Of a stretch of DNA of 64,000 nucleotides, positions 1-12,780 are shown one piece after another. The position numbers and the translations under genes are program-made. Numbering within the stretch: the first letter of the stretch is position 1; each line of letters begins with the position of its first letter. The notes beneath the pieces were generated by a model, which was not told the DNA's origin, ran no database searches, and saw nothing but the letters and a program-made list of their open reading frames with translations. The stretch lies in assembly GCA_022836615.1 (NCBI GenBank), contig MU405219.1, positions 62,001-126,000 on the forward strand, given 5' to 3'. Origin of the DNA: Annulohypoxylon bovei var. microspora. Taxonomy: Eukaryota > Ascomycota > Sordariomycetes > Xylariales > Hypoxylaceae.

Positions 1-484
1 CATTTGTTTGCCTTATACGATTTGTTAGCTATGCTGATGCCAAAATTCTCGAAAGGCCATATTATTATAAGATTGAAGTGTAAACGTCTCGTATATTCTA
101 TCTTGAGCCGAATCGTAACCAGAACAATCAGGATTCTTGATAGAGCAATTCCGCTTCCGTGACATCGAGGTGTAATTCCTTAGGGTAAGGAGGCAACTGT
201 ATATACCTTGGGCTTAAACTCAAGTCTCTTCATATATAACACTAGTTAACTAAACTATAAATCAAGAAAGTTATGAGCTACGGTGTAGAGTATTCACGCC
301 TCACATTTTTCTCTAGAAAGGCCGACCCAGGTAACATATAAGAGTTCAACTTTTCCCGTAATCTCACTTCTCGTACAAAGAACAGTACGACCCAAACAAG
401 CTACACGACTTCAGTCTATCTAGAAACAAGTTACGTACTATCTAATTCTACCTCATCTAAACCCCACCCAAACCTCATCTAAAT
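1..484. other. Gene-free left end
   Basis: No exon or RNA gene recognised. The last 60 bases before position 485 are C/A-rich with repeated CCTCATCTAAA-like words, resembling the leader of a fungal mRNA and giving weak support to the small ORF that follows. Confidence 0.4.
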
Positions 485-745
485 ATGTTTGGTATGCTCG
501 CCATATTCGACGGCTTTCACTTCTGGCCTAAGGAAGACAATATGGTTATCTACGACGGAATAGTCGCCTCAACCATAGTGCTACTAGTGGTAGTTGCCCA
601 CATCGCTGTAATGTGTATTCCGTTGCAAGTGCCTGCCGAGATAGATGCGGACGAACAAGCTAGCCTGCTAGCCCGAAGTTCGGACTACGCTGCCGACGAC
701 GAACGGAGCTCTACGGACGGAAATCGTTTGCCTGACGATTCCTAA
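485..745 (+). CDS. Possible small single-span membrane protein
   Basis: An 86-residue ORF. After an aromatic N-terminus it has one clear hydrophobic span (about residues 26-47, rich in V, I, L and A), then an acidic, Ser-rich tail that looks disordered. The ATG directly follows a C/A-rich leader-like stretch, the main reason to treat it as a gene. I recognise no family. It could also be the last exon of a longer membrane protein, since many fungal multi-span proteins end in such an acidic tail, but I found no convincing upstream exon in the 484 bases available. Function unknown. Confidence 0.35.
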   Translation: MFGMLAIFDGFHFWPKEDNMVIYDGIVASTIVLLVVVAHIAVMCIPLQVPAEIDADEQASLLARSSDYAADDERSSTDGNRLPDDS

Positions 746-3700
746 TCCTTTGCGTATTATATCGCCAATAGCTCGTTGTTGCCTATAAAGGGTTCCCAAG
801 TTAGCGGATATTGAGACGAGGAGGCTCCTATCATGTTTGGAAGTACTGGCGGTTGCCATCGAAACACGATATGGTCAAATGAGAGGCGGAGTACGAAAAG
901 TACCTAGGTATAAAAACTGGGAGTTGGATTAAATCTCCCATGGACTGGGATGAGTCTAAGTAGGAGTTTGGAGTTTGGAGTTTGGAGTTTAGTTAGAATA
1001 GGAGTTCCTATATATCGACGGGTCTTTATTGTACCTACCAGTTATTGTTCGCTCCATTGTATAAATACCTAGCCCAAGTCATCTTCCTATAGCAATATAT
1101 GCCTTGGCGCATCAATGGCATAGGCCTTATATGTGTGATGTGAACACCCCCTGAACTATTGCTAAGGGCTGGGATTGAGGGATTACATTCAGGTTAGACT
1201 GTACCTCGCAGCAGAATGGGCTACATTAAAACTTATGTCAACATGTATCGTAGTACAATATAATAAATGCCTGGGTAGGGAGTTATATCTAGCCAATTAG
1301 TAGACGGTTATTGTCACGATGCAAACCTAGCAGATGGAGAAACAACTATGTTGTTGCGCAAGGAGCTCTAACCCCTTGTGCCTACGGAATGCGGTATACA
1401 TACACATCATGCCCTTTGTCTACTCTGTTCCAGGACTAACCCCAATGGTCCCCTAAGGGCTGAGCTCCCATCCTGCTGGGTCCCTGGTCCAAGCCTCAAG
1501 GCCATCCTCCCAAGGGGCGAGGCGTGGCAAGGCAAGGCAGAGAAGACCTCTGACAGTTATATACTATTTCATAACGCGAATAGTACGTTGTCCCCCTTTT
1601 CTGTAATGAAGGAACCTTCAAGATTAACTTGAGTTCAATATCAAGGTTAAGAAATATCATTGGTGAATCAAGGATAATACGAAATATTCATGCCTTTGCA
1701 ATAATTTTATGGATATTTATAAACATGTGCCAATTTAAGGGGGTAGTCATGTCAAGTGATAATAGCCTATGTATATACACACTCTAAGTATATGTTAGCT
1801 ACCTTCAAAACGTCTTATTTAACCCCCATTCAGCTACACAGTGACAAATTATTCGTTAGAATAATGAATTATGACTGAGATAAAAGTGCTTTCCAATCGA
1901 TATGTTCAGCTTGGAAATGCTAAATGTTTCCTCCGACGGCTGAACCACTCACGCTATATGAGAGAATGGGAGCATAGCCGCAGGTATAGGCTCCTTGTCA
2001 AGATACACTGTTACTAGTTCCCTCTTTAGAACTCATTATTCGTTATCATTATCGCCTTTTCATTCCCACTCTACCGCCAATGCCATTATATAAGCATGAG
2101 TTGGCGAAGGACTACGTTCAACGAAGCTGATATTGATTAGAACAACATCGATTACTACGACATATCCGAGAAGATGGTCCGCAAGTCCGAACAATATAGT
2201 TTATATCTCCGTCGCGAGTTGGATAGGGGCATATATCATGAGTTGAGCTGATAGGCAGGAAATTCAACCTTAGTGTCGTTTCACAGTCCCGGAGTTATGG
2301 GGCCTGGAATACACACAGCGACACGAACCTAACTGGTGGAAAATACGATTTGCTGATATTGACATCACATGGACTATAAAGCGGTAGCCGAGCGACTTGA
2401 TATTGCCGGATTTCCAAAGCTGGCCTAATCAATGTGATCCAACACCGCATTTAAGTGCTTTCAGCGGTATTGCGGGAGCATAGTGGGTTCATCCTCCGGC
2501 CTATAACTCCCTCGCCTGACCGTACGCGGGAGGAAAAAAATCACATGAGGTGCAAGTTTTTCCACCTACCTAGGTAGGAGAAAACACCACGGCTGGAGTT
2601 CATCTAGCACGTCTCCCACATGGAACCGCGCGGGAATAGCGGGTGAGTATCGCTGACGAGCCATCGGAGGCCCCGTTTATGTCAGAGCTAATGACTACGA
2701 CGAGGGAGTGCGGCCGTGCCGCTGCCGCAGATTATGCACCTCTTGAGGAGTAAGCTAGCTAGTAACGTCGGTAGTTCGACTATGAACGGGGAGATCGATG
2801 AAGAGGAGATGAATGTGACGGGAGGTCCGCCTTTCGATCTCGGCTTGATATAATCCGCGTAACGGTTCGTAACCAGGAAACGCTGATCTGCTCGTTATCG
2901 CGTCTGACAAGCTAGCCGCGTAACTGTGATTGGTGGGACACGCTCGCTTGTTACCTGCGATCTTCGAGAAGCCCGTCAACAAACCCGTTCAATAGCCGTA
3001 GCTACGTTTAAACTCCGATAGGAGTTAAATGAACGAACGATGACCTCGGATAATTCCTCGTCAGACGAACGGTTGATTTGCAAAGCAAGGCAAACCCGGG
3101 CCGTCGGCCGTCGATTCCTTAGGCGCATACTCTTTCCTATACCCTCGCGGCCGGGCGTTGGCTTGTAATTATCGGACAACTGTATGGTACGCCGTTACAC
3201 GTATGCTCGGCTCCGCTTCTCTCTCGTCCATGGTTCTGTCGTGTCTGGTCCCAACGGAGCCGCACGAGATTAGTGCTGCTGCACATTACGAAGTGCGAGG
3301 TGCGAGGTGATGGTCTGAGTAACTAAACGTACTCCCCTGCCCCCCCCGTTCTCCACCCTCCGCCCTACTCCGAGCAGATCAATAGCTGCCAATCAGCCTT
3401 GGCGCCCAATGTACGAGTCCCACATTCGGCAATGAGAGGCCAAAACGTGCGGCTTCTGACCTGATTGTACCACGGAAGTAGCTACAACTCTCGGCGAGGT
3501 ACACGACGTACAACTGGGGCTAGAACCTCGGAGCTCTGGGCAATTTGGATATGATATGTATAATCATGTATGGTGAGTAGTATTGTATCTTGCGGCTGAT
3601 GTGAGCCAAAAAAAGAGGTGACCATCGATGGTCATGTGTTCGGTCCATCATGCGGTGAGAGAGGCAGGATATGGTTGCAACGCACAAGTGCTTACATGTA

Positions 3701-4636
3701 TCTCGAAAGTATCCGAAGAAGAACGTCCATGTCTTCTATCGCCAAGAGTGACACCGAATCAAAAGGTGTCGCTTGGCAACGGCATTAGTTAGTGTACACA
3801 GCTTTTCTTACCTTGCTCTTCCATCGTCGACTTCTTAGGTTAGTGTAGAAATCTAGAAGCTAAAAGAACCTTGAGCGTTGGGGGTTCTAAACATTCTGTA
3901 TGTATCAAAGAAACTAGTACTGTAGCAGTGTAGTAGCTTTGATAGCGTGGCATGAAACTTGTTGTGCATGAAGAATACCAGTTCGTTGCCCTACAGGGCC
4001 TTGGAAGGAAAAGGAAGAATAAACTTTTTCGAAAATTGTCCAGATCATCATAAAAAAATGACAACTCATAAAAGACGTTTGTGATGGAGACAAGGATCAC
4101 TCCTAATCCCTGCTGGATCGTCCCGTGCCTCGTTAATGTTAGGTCCAATGGCGTGGTCCGAGCTCAAGCTTGGTTATTCCCACTAAAACCCAATGTCTTC
4201 CCTGCTTCCATAAGCTCGAGCAATCGAGGAGCTCGGGCCAAGTCAGTGGACAATGGATACAGGGCTAGACCCTGTCGTCTTAGCGGGGGTACTTTAAAGC
4301 TCGAGCTAGCTGGGAGCTATCCGTAACGGGTCAAGATCAGTAATATCTTACCTAATCAAGTAAGATCTTCTTCTAACAGCCTCAAAATTTTTTTTAATCG
4401 TACATCAAAATCTTCAAACGGACCTCATCTCCGCCATCGAATTGAGTCGACACGAATACGTATCTGGTCGCGGCAACTCAATAAACCCGAGCTCGAACCA
4501 ATTAACCAAGCTTACCTACCTGATTTTTTAATGTAACGAACGAACCCCTTGCACATCGCCGACATCCAACCAAAGCAAACGAGAGCGCGGTAGGAAAAAA
4601 AAAAAAAAAAGACCGAAGAGAGAAAAATTTTCCGGA
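746..4636. other. Gene-free stretch of about 3.9 kb
   Basis: ORFs here are short, lack family motifs and do not join across plausible splice sites. It holds a 7-bp tandem repeat (963-990) and several C/G homopolymer tracts. The end (about 4500-4640) has an A-run (about 4596-4611) just before the lipoyltransferase start and is probably its promoter and leader. Confidence 0.5.
963..990. repeat. Tandem repeat, 7-bp unit x4
   Basis: Four perfect copies of GGAGTTT in intergenic DNA. A small minisatellite with no visible function; the unit is not a telomere repeat. Confidence 0.85.
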
Positions 4637-4643
4637 TTGTCCA

Positions 4644-5609
4644 ATGTCGCTCCGCCACATCCCCATCCCCTCGCTACCCTGGGCCCATCCGCCCAGGTTG
4701 CCGACGTACGGGCTAGCGACGCGTCTCCAGACGACGCTGCAGAAGGACCTCCTGTCGTGGAAGGAGGCCGGGGGCGCGGCGTCGTCCGCCCCGCCGCCCG
4801 CGCCGGCCCTGATCACCTTCACGCCCGCGCCCACGTACACGATGGGGCGGCGGCAGGAGAGGATGTCCAAGCAGGAGCACGACCGCCTGCGCACCAAGCT
4901 GCGCGTCGAGACGTACACCGAGAGCAGCAAGCTCTCGTACTGGTTCCCCAAGGTCGAGATCGTGTACGCGCCGCGCGGCGGCCTCACCACGTACCACGGG
5001 CCCGGCCAGCTGCTCTTCTGGCCCGTCATCGACCTGCGCTCGCCGCTGCACGCGCACTTCACCGTGCGCGGGTACGTCGACCTGCTCGAGCAGACGACCG
5101 TCGCGGCGCTGAGGCAGGCCTACGACCTGGAGTGCTCCACGACGGCCGCGGACCCGGGGGTGTGGGCGCAGAAGGCGCGGACGGTGATGGGGCCCGACGG
5201 CGAGGACATGGAGGTCGTGGGCGAGGAGGAGAAGATCGCGTCGCTGGGGGTGCACCTGCGGCGCCACGTGACGGGGCTGGGCATCGCCGTCAACTTCCGC
5301 ATGTCGGTCGAGGGGACCGACTTCAACAACCCGTGGTCGCGCATCGACCCGTGCGGGGTCCGGGACGCGCGCATCACGACCGTGAACCAGATGATCAGGG
5401 GGAGCGTGCATCTCGAGGACGCCGTGACGACGCTGGCCCCGACGTGGGCGGCCGAGTTCGCGCGGCGGCTGGGCGTGGCCAACGCCGCGGACCCGGCCGC
5501 CGGGCCCCTCGTCGAGACGGACGATTGGAATCGCTGGATGGTGGAGCTGCAGCTCCGCCACCCCAGCTCGGCTGGCTTCGTCTTGGCCACCAAAAGGAGT
5601 CACGGTTAA
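4644..5609 (+). CDS. LIP2: Lipoyl(octanoyl) transferase, mitochondrial
   Basis: Intronless, 321 residues. It moves the octanoyl group made by mitochondrial fatty acid synthesis from acyl carrier protein to lipoyl domains (glycine cleavage H protein first), the first step of lipoate assembly. Family signatures are all present: RGGLTTYHGPGQL (111-123), the acyl-binding Lys197 followed by GVHLRRHVTGLGIAVN (202-217), and catalytic Cys237 in NPWSRIDPCG. An acidic insert of about 20 residues precedes Lys197, and a flexible Ala/Pro stretch lies near residues 42-54. The N-terminus is short and Pro-rich, so mitochondrial targeting is plausible rather than obvious. The gene is strikingly GC-rich against its AT-rich flanks, which produces long shadow ORFs in every frame. 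Family certain; the start is the first in-frame ATG after the A-run. Confidence 0.95.
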   Translation: MSLRHIPIPSLPWAHPPRLPTYGLATRLQTTLQKDLLSWKEAGGAASSAPPPAPALITFTPAPTYTMGRRQERMSKQEHDRLRTKLRVETYTESSKLSYWFPKVEIVYAPRGGLTTYHGPGQLLFWPVIDLRSPLHAHFTVRGYVDLLEQTTVAALRQAYDLECSTTAADPGVWAQKARTVMGPDGEDMEVVGEEEKIASLGVHLRRHVTGLGIAVNFRMSVEGTDFNNPWSRIDPCGVRDARITTVNQMIRGSVHLEDAVTTLAPTWAAEFARRLGVANAADPAAGPLVETDDWNRWMVELQLRHPSSAGFVLATKRSHG

Positions 5610-7105
5610 TTAATTGGATGTGGTCACGTGTTCCCAGGCCGGCGGAGAAGAAGAAAGAGAAAAAAAAATACGAAGGTTGTCTCGTGTGAACGTTCTGTGG
5701 GAAGGAAAAGAGGACTCATTCGAACGGTTCCACGAGGCCAGAGCCGGGACGACGACCACACGGCTACCACTTGGGAGGCTCCCCGTGCTCTAATTCGCAC
5801 GCCGGAGTACGCGTATCCGCCACGATAACCGCACTCCTCATTCTAGAAGCTAGATACACATATTATGTATATACGTATTTACCAGCCCAGTTACGCCTGT
5901 AAATACGCCTCCAATCCGACCTCTCCCCTCAACCTCCAACCTCCAACCTCCAAATTCTCTGGGTAAATCGCGACGAGACGGGTTTCGGCGTCCGCCATCC
6001 CCGTGCTCAACAGCTGGGCGGCCAAACCGGATATGTCCCAGGGCGGCAGCAGGCGTTGGGCTTTCGACGGAATTGACATATCAAGGGTGTATCAGGGGTG
6101 TATATGCAGCGTTCCGCCGCCGATCTCGGCCACCTTGTTCCCATAGACCTGGAAATGAGAAAGATAAGTAAACCGACTAGGCTAGACAGGTACGTACGTG
6201 CGCACCTACATAATACATACATATATCCCGTACATCTCCCACATGTCTCGTACATATGTATAGATAAGTAGTATTTAGCAAAATAGATATCTATCGGGCG
6301 GCAGACCGCAGCTTTCTAATTACGACGCGACGTGGCTTGCCGTTATGGGCTTTACCTTAGCTACATACGAAGCTTGGAAAAAATATGGCTACCTATCTCT
6401 TTTACTTGCCTAGATACCTGCCTATTTCCAATACTATGTATTGCGTCGCAGGTTTAGCGATATGCTGGCACTGATGATGTAAAATAGAGAGCGAAAAGTG
6501 GAAAATAGCAAGGCTAGACCTATCGAGATAAATGAATTGATGAACCGTCGTCATCCGTAGCTCGTATCCCGATTGCAACTCTCGAGATGTGGCATTGTCG
6601 AGCAATTTGTTTTTCGTTAGTAGTAGTATTTTCACCGCATCGATGGACGCATCTGTAGACGCTCCATGGATATTTAAACCGTAGTAACATCAGGGTTATC
6701 ACATCTCAGAAAACCACACCAGATTTTAGATGGAGATATCGTATTAATTTCGGCTCGAACTTTATCAACTTAATTTTTGCGTTTAGCCTTTGCCGATTCT
6801 CAGAAGGGGGCAGCAGGATTCTCTCGTGCACTAGTAGTTCTGCTGCCCTCGCGTTTCCCATATTAGAATACCAAACTCATAGGCGTTTCCCTTTCTCTCT
6901 CTCTTATTAGGATGCCAGATCAAACCTTTCGTCTTCATTATTTCGTCTCGGTGGTATAATATTCGTACCTAGGGGTCAGTGAAAACCGACCTCGTATCTC
7001 GCAGTCTTTCTTCATTACCAAGTAACGCCGTGGGTGGAATAGACGGGAATTGCTGCCGACTCCCAAACGGAAGAATGCTCATAGAATCAGGAGAAAACAA
7101 CACCT
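5610..7105. other. Gene-free stretch of about 1.5 kb
   Basis: Separates the convergent lipoyltransferase and otubain genes. Contains a short purine run (5640-5670), direct repeats of CCTCCAAC (5930-5950) and AT-rich DNA with scattered short ORFs. No RNA gene or coding motif seen. Confidence 0.5.
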
Positions 7106-9571
7106 CTAACCCCTGTTCTCTTTTTTGATGACCGCGCAATGCTCGCTACTCCGTTTCCGGCCACCCCCTTTTCCGTGTGGTATTTCTTCATCTGCCTCCG
7201 GCCTGTACATCTCCGGCTGGAAGTTCATATTGTTATAATGGGCGACATTGAAATGGCTGTTCTTGAAAGTGTTGGTTGTGAAAGCGGGTTCGTGGAAGGT
7301 GCTCGTCTCTACTAGATCGGGGAAGTTGTATTTGCTGAAGCGAAGAGGATGTACTGTCATAGGTGTCGTGGGTTGTTGCTGTGGTGGACTTGGTTGAGGA
7401 GGTGGAGGCCTGGTTGCCAGTCCGTCTGGGAACGGCTGCGGCATCCATGGCGACTGTGGGGAAGGAGCATAAGGGTCTGTCAAAGGAGACGGAGCGGCTG
7501 GAGGAGACCCTAGCGGAGACATCTCAGGAGCGCCAAAACCGGGTATCATGGCCAACGCGCTCAGATCAACCGCGAAATCTTGAAGCGGAGGCATAGTGCT
7601 CTCGATCTCATGGTGATGTGTGAACGACGTTGCCCGGTTAATCGATAGGGTAGTCGGTGCGGGTTGCATAGGAGGAGGTTGGATCACGGAATCGCGATAC
7701 AAGATATCGTAGTGGCCTGGACGATAGAGCAAGTAGATCATGGGACCTAGCGACGCTGGGTCTTCGCCGTTGGCCTCTTCTGGCATCCGATGTACGTTGA
7801 CCGCCACGCCATCACTCCTATCTAGATAAGCGATCTCCAGAATGATACTCGCCGGCTTGAGTAGAAAATCGTGAAGTAGCACAACACCTATATGATCAAT
7901 CTCCCTGTCGATGGGCATGATGGTATCTTGGATGTAGTTCTCGATGGTACCGGGTATCCAAGGTTCGTAGTTAGGAGCGTGACCTTTCAACCACGAGGAC
8001 GCTATTAGGCGCTGGTGGTAGACGATAGACTGCGATGACTCAGGAGTGTTGAACTTCTCCATCACGAACTGCATCGCATCTTGGCCATTAGACAAAGCGG
8101 CGATTATGGCGTCGAATAGAACGAAGGTTTCGGATACCATATCCTCGAATAGCCATGCGCTATGGCCGCCGACGTTCTCGATGTAGTGATTGAAGCTAGT
8201 CAACCGGGCTAGCTCACCTTGAACCTCGCGCAGGTCACCGCGTTGTGCCAACGTCTCGAAATAACCGAAGGCGATAGCTGCAATGACACCATAAAAAGTT
8301 AACTTAGTCCTCTACAAAGCAGACCAGACACTTGGGTCGAGTAGGTGAACAGTATGTAAGACGAGGGGTAAAGGATGAAGGATTGAAGATCGTTCTACAT
8401 ATTTCGTGCAGTTCATGGCCTTCACAGCGGTTGATCGTCGATCGATCAATCAATCTGATCGATGAGAATCGTAGATAAGGCACACGAGAACCAGACCGGA
8501 AGACCCCATACCCCGGCTTAACATGACATGGCTTGCGCATGAACCGCATTATCTGTGCGGGGTATGCGTGTGTGCGTATGTGATGCAGAAGGATCATCAG
8601 GTGTCAAGAATCAAGATGGACAGGCAGACCAGAGAGAGGATAGAAATGCAGTGATAAGAATTCGTTAAGACGATAAAACTCACCTCGCCAACCGCAATTA
8701 CCGTCGCCCTGGATCGGACGGTAGTGGGAATAAGTCTGAGGTAGGGCCTACGATGTCATGAGGAAGTCAATTGGTCGGATTCGATTTCTAGGAAGTTCGG
8801 GTTCGAATCGAATTGACTAACCAAGGTTTTGGCGACGTATATGGGATCTGCTTTCGCATATTCCTCAGTAATTGCCGTACTCGGTCTCCTGTTGCCGACC
8901 AATGGACCCTATTTCGCAGTTGAGATGTGAGTAGGTAATCTTGACTGTGTTTACAGATGTATATTTCGTCATTTTTGACAAGGTGGGTAGGGTGGGGTGC
9001 GAAGGGAAACCGGGGAATGGGAGAAAAGCGAGGCACATGGTTGTACTCGCGGATAAGAGGTAGATGATACAGATACAGATGTATGAAGATGATGATTAAG
9101 GTGATTTTTACAGTAACACAAGATGTAACGACTTACTTCTAACTGAGGCTTGAAATCGCGGGCTGCAGCCTCTTGCTGGGCCAGGTCGGTTGAGTTTTGC
9201 GGTTCCATCTTGATATTGCGAGGAGTTTGGTGGTGATTGTGGGGTATTGATGGGTTGTTGTGGCTGTTGTGGTTGTAAGAAAGATGGTGGTTTGGATTGT
9301 TGGCTGGAGTAGATATTAGAGGATTAGGATTGTGGAATATATGCGAGGCAAAGACGTCGGCGGTCGTTGTTGGTCTGCCACCACCTGGGACTGCGCCTAC
9401 ACCTGCACCACCAAGACTACCAAGACCACCACTACCACCGCCAGAGTGCCCTGTCCCGAATTGTGCCAACGGAGTGGGCTGGAAGGCGTATTCGGGAACT
9501 TCTGCGTTGGCTACGTGAATTCCATAGGAAGCGTATGAGGAAGAATACGGAGTTGGTTGAGGCTGGAACAT
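7106..9571 (-). CDS. Otubain-type ubiquitin thioesterase (peptidase C65)
   Basis: Four exons: 9571-9137, 8908-8822, 8747-8684 and 8277-7106 (585 residues). A cysteine protease that removes ubiquitin from proteins. The catalytic Asp189 and Cys192 lie in QGDGNCGWRA, encoded across the exon 3/4 junction, and the catalytic His is about residue 384 in RPGHYDILY; GGHSAWLFEDM and HIGVVLLHDFLLKP are further family signatures. The core (about 146-390) is flanked by a 145-residue low-complexity N-terminus (Gly-, then Asn/His-rich) and a roughly 195-residue Pro/Ser-rich tail, both much longer than in animal otubains. The longer open frame to 9610 starts only with TTG, so I chose the ATG at 9571. Introns are 228, 74 and 406 nt, the last unusually long. 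Enzyme class sure; start codon less so. Confidence 0.9.
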
Positions 9572-9764
9572 TCCTGTGCCTGGGCTTGACGAGCCAGAGC
9601 TTGACCCCAACCTTGGGAGCTTCGGGTCATTAAAGCTCTACGTAACCGTAAACGGCGGATGATCTTTGATGAGGTTTAGGATATGTATCCCGGGTATGAG
9701 TTTTCTGGATTGTCTAGAGCTCATACGTGTAGATTTTTGTGTAGGTAGCGGTAGATTATTTTAA

Positions 9765-9817
9765 GGTATGGGATACGGGGTATGGGGTATGGGGTATGGA
9801 GGTATGGAGGTATGGAT
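9765..9817. repeat. Imperfect GGTATGG/GGGGTAT tandem repeat
   Basis: About seven degenerate 7-8 bp units (GGGGTAT, GGTATGG, GGTATGGA) lie about 200 bp upstream of the otubain start. A low-complexity minisatellite. Confidence 0.7.
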
Positions 9818-10017
9818 ATTGCGTATGTAAATTACTTTTTAAGATTGAGGTTTGTAGATTGCAAGCTCTAGTTGCAGGTTTGCTTCTGTCTTTGCCTTCG
9901 TGCGTGAATTATTAGGGCTTCTCTTCGAGGCTGTAACCAGCAGCGACAGATGAAGAGAAACGATGAAGGATTCCCGATGGATGACAGAGATAAAGATAAG
10001 TGAGGGAAAGTGTGAGT

Positions 10018-10110
10018 AGGTAAAGAGAGTAAGTAGGAGGGAGAGAGAGGAAAGAGTAAAAAGGAAGAGAGAAGGAAGGAAGGAAGAAGAGAGAGAGAAA
10101 ACAGGAGGGG
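10018..10110 (-). promoter_or_regulatory. CT-rich tract upstream of the otubain gene
   Basis: On the minus strand this is almost pure C/T (runs of TTCC, CTCT). Long pyrimidine tracts are common in fungal core promoters and 5' leaders. The tract is about 450-540 nt upstream of the chosen ATG, so it may mark the real transcription start or an unseen upstream exon. Confidence 0.35.
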
Positions 10111-12742
10111 ATCCAGAGAGTTGGTAATGGGCGGGCTTTTGTCTAAAAGGAAGATTGAGCACCGAGAATAAGAAGCGCGGGTTACACCAGCAAGCGGCAG
10201 TAGTTACTTCCCCCCCTGTAGATTCCTTGGATGCTTGCCCCAGGGTTTTCCAGGGCTGTGGATGTATTGTGTGTGTAGCGAACCTTCTTATGTAGGTACC
10301 TTATCTGTATATACGCGTAGGGTACATCTAATTGTAGAAATATTAGAAATATAAGAAAATAGCTAAAAAGACGTTGGAGAAGAGGGGGAAAGTTCGATTT
10401 CTTGGAGAGTTATGGATAATTCCCTTTTGATCCCCGATTCCCAAAAACGGTCTTAGGTGAAATATTGACAATAGCGACGATAGCCCTGTCGCTCACCTTA
10501 AAATGTGATAATTGACTGATCTGTTAGTCTGAGCGTTCAAGCGTTCCATTTCTATGGGGATACACTTTAAGTCGCAATAGGAACTTGCCGTCTACCTCTT
10601 AAAGATACGGTACCCCACCTAAACTACGTGTAAGTGCTTTAGAAGGATTGCACATTACTTATTGCATGTACACTTTTCGACTCCGTTCCCTTGGAGTTCT
10701 CTAGAAACCCATTTATGAAACTTCTTCTTATAGGATATAAAAGGGCCGCTAGACACTGACCTTGTGTAATTGCTGGCCTATCCAATCTATTCGTAATATG
10801 TAACGAGACAAAGTCCACGACTTACACGTGCAGGAGCACATAGACCCCTGAGGGGTTACCTAGACTCTAGAGCATCTACCTAGGTACATTCAATGTTCGA
10901 TGCCCCTGTAGATTGACTCTAAGGTCCGTGCTTTTAGCGCTGCTAGGCTGCTAGGGTAAGCTAGGCCTGACGTCGGCTAGCGATCAGTGGGAAGTAACAA
11001 CGGTACCGAGTGGCACTACAGGCACGATTGTCAGAACGATTAAACGGAAACTAGGATCACGGATCACGGCTCCAACCTTTTTGTACATCCATTTGAACTT
11101 TCATTGGATTTATTCTATTGCCAACCTTTCCGACGTCAGCCAGCTCAGCTATTATTATATGTATTATAACTATTATTACATATGTATATACATGTTCTTC
11201 ATTTTTATCATTATTTCATCACGGAATTTATTCTTTACGATACTCTCTAAGCATTGTTCATATTATACATACAATATCTTTAAAAGGTACGTACAAAATA
11301 CATGACTTGAGTCTCGGTCAGAATATAGTATAAGTCTAAATATACTCGACATCTTATCACCCTTTATACCCGAGACATGTCTTAACCAGGCATTACCTAA
11401 AACATACCTACAACGGTCCAACATTTCTATCGCTACGTACGATAGACAGCTGAAAAAGGACGAACAAGGCCAAGAAAATGTCAACCACAACTATATTTGA
11501 CTAGTGAATGTCATGCTATGGGCGCTGACTCTTATCTGCCCAAATATCATGACCATCACTAGGTATTATCCTCAGTCAGCGCATCGTATGAGCTGCAAGA
11601 GCTAACTAACAACAAACTCATGGTGAGAATCGTGTCCACTAATAATAGTTAGTTTAAATTATAGTAATCCTGACTTCGGGTCCCAACCATCAAACCTTGG
11701 TCCCGTGTCCGGATTCGACTTATCAGCTCGAAGCATCCTTCATACTTATACCAATCCTTAATATTTCATTACGATAATTTGTATAACATAATACAACCGA
11801 GTAATTGAGGACCCGAGGTACTGTAGCTGTACCGCGGTCTGCTTACCTATAACCTAGGTCGGTAGGTACGGATGTATGACTTTGATGCTATGTAAGGCCG
11901 AATCCTTTCACCCAGATCTTTTCTTACCCCAGACTGGTGCTTACAATGGATGCGGCGCCAGACTGTGATGGGTAAGGTATACCAACAGCCAAGACACACT
12001 ACGTACCTAGGAAATTCAAGGTCATGGGCAACAGGGATCGGTTGACCGATTACCATTCATCGCGCGAGATCGTGAACTTCACACGGCGTCGAGCTTATGA
12101 GCTCGGTAGCGCCCCGTCTAGTCTTCATTCGTCTTTAGCTTCTCGAATGATCCTTCGATCTATTTTGGCAACACAACCGGCACGACGGCGCAGATGATGA
12201 ACTAATTAACTAGCTCGGATCAGCCGATTCGAACTGTCAAGATCCTCCCCCACGGAAAAAAAGAAAAAGGAAAAAGGAAAATTCAGCGGCTGGCTGACGC
12301 GTTACAGAATTTCCTATCCGAATGGTAACGGGAACGTAAAAAAAGCAAGCCATATTACATTAGCAAGCTAACACGCAAGCAAAGCCAAGTAGAGCAAAAC
12401 ATGGAAGCAAAGCACAGCAATCCCCGTGGCAGCGGGGCACGTCATTCGGTGGCAATTATTGAGATACAGTGTCTGCAAAATACCTGACCTTCGCCTACGT
12501 GGATGCGGTCGGTTCATGAACCTAACTAGCGTATGACTTGATGCGCATGCTGCGGAATATGCTGTTGGTTGCACAAGGCAGACAAGCACGAAGCCACCGT
12601 AGCACAGCATCACAAGCGAGCAAAGTATCATCGACCTTGTCTTCAACGACACTGAACCAGCCAATCCCCGCAAGTTTCTACGTGACAAGCTTTTCGAGAA
12701 GAAATAGAATCGTCATCCATGTCAGCCTCATCATGGTAGTGC

Positions 12743-12780
12743 GTATGTATGTATGTAGGTAGGTATGTAGGTATGTATGG
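12743..12780. repeat. GTAT/GTAG tetranucleotide microsatellite
   Basis: Interspersed GTAT and GTAG units over about 38 bp. The same motif family recurs at 16.7-17.3 kb and 31.3 kb. Confidence 0.8.

Noticed and set aside
963..990. Telomere-like interpretation of the 7-bp repeat
   Set aside because: The unit GGAGTTT is not the fungal telomere unit TTAGGG, and there are only four copies.
4637..5689. Long overlapping ORFs on both strands over the lipoyltransferase
   Set aside because: They are shadows caused by high GC; their translations are Arg/Ala/Gly-rich with no motif, while the +3 frame carries all LipB signatures.
8795..8815. GGGTTCGAATCG, resembling a tRNA T loop
   Set aside because: It lies inside otubain intron 2 and has no paired stems or A-box nearby.
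9610..9610. Start of the otubain ORF at 9610
   Set aside because: That codon is TTG and an in-frame TAG lies 30 bases upstream; the first ATG in frame is at 9571.
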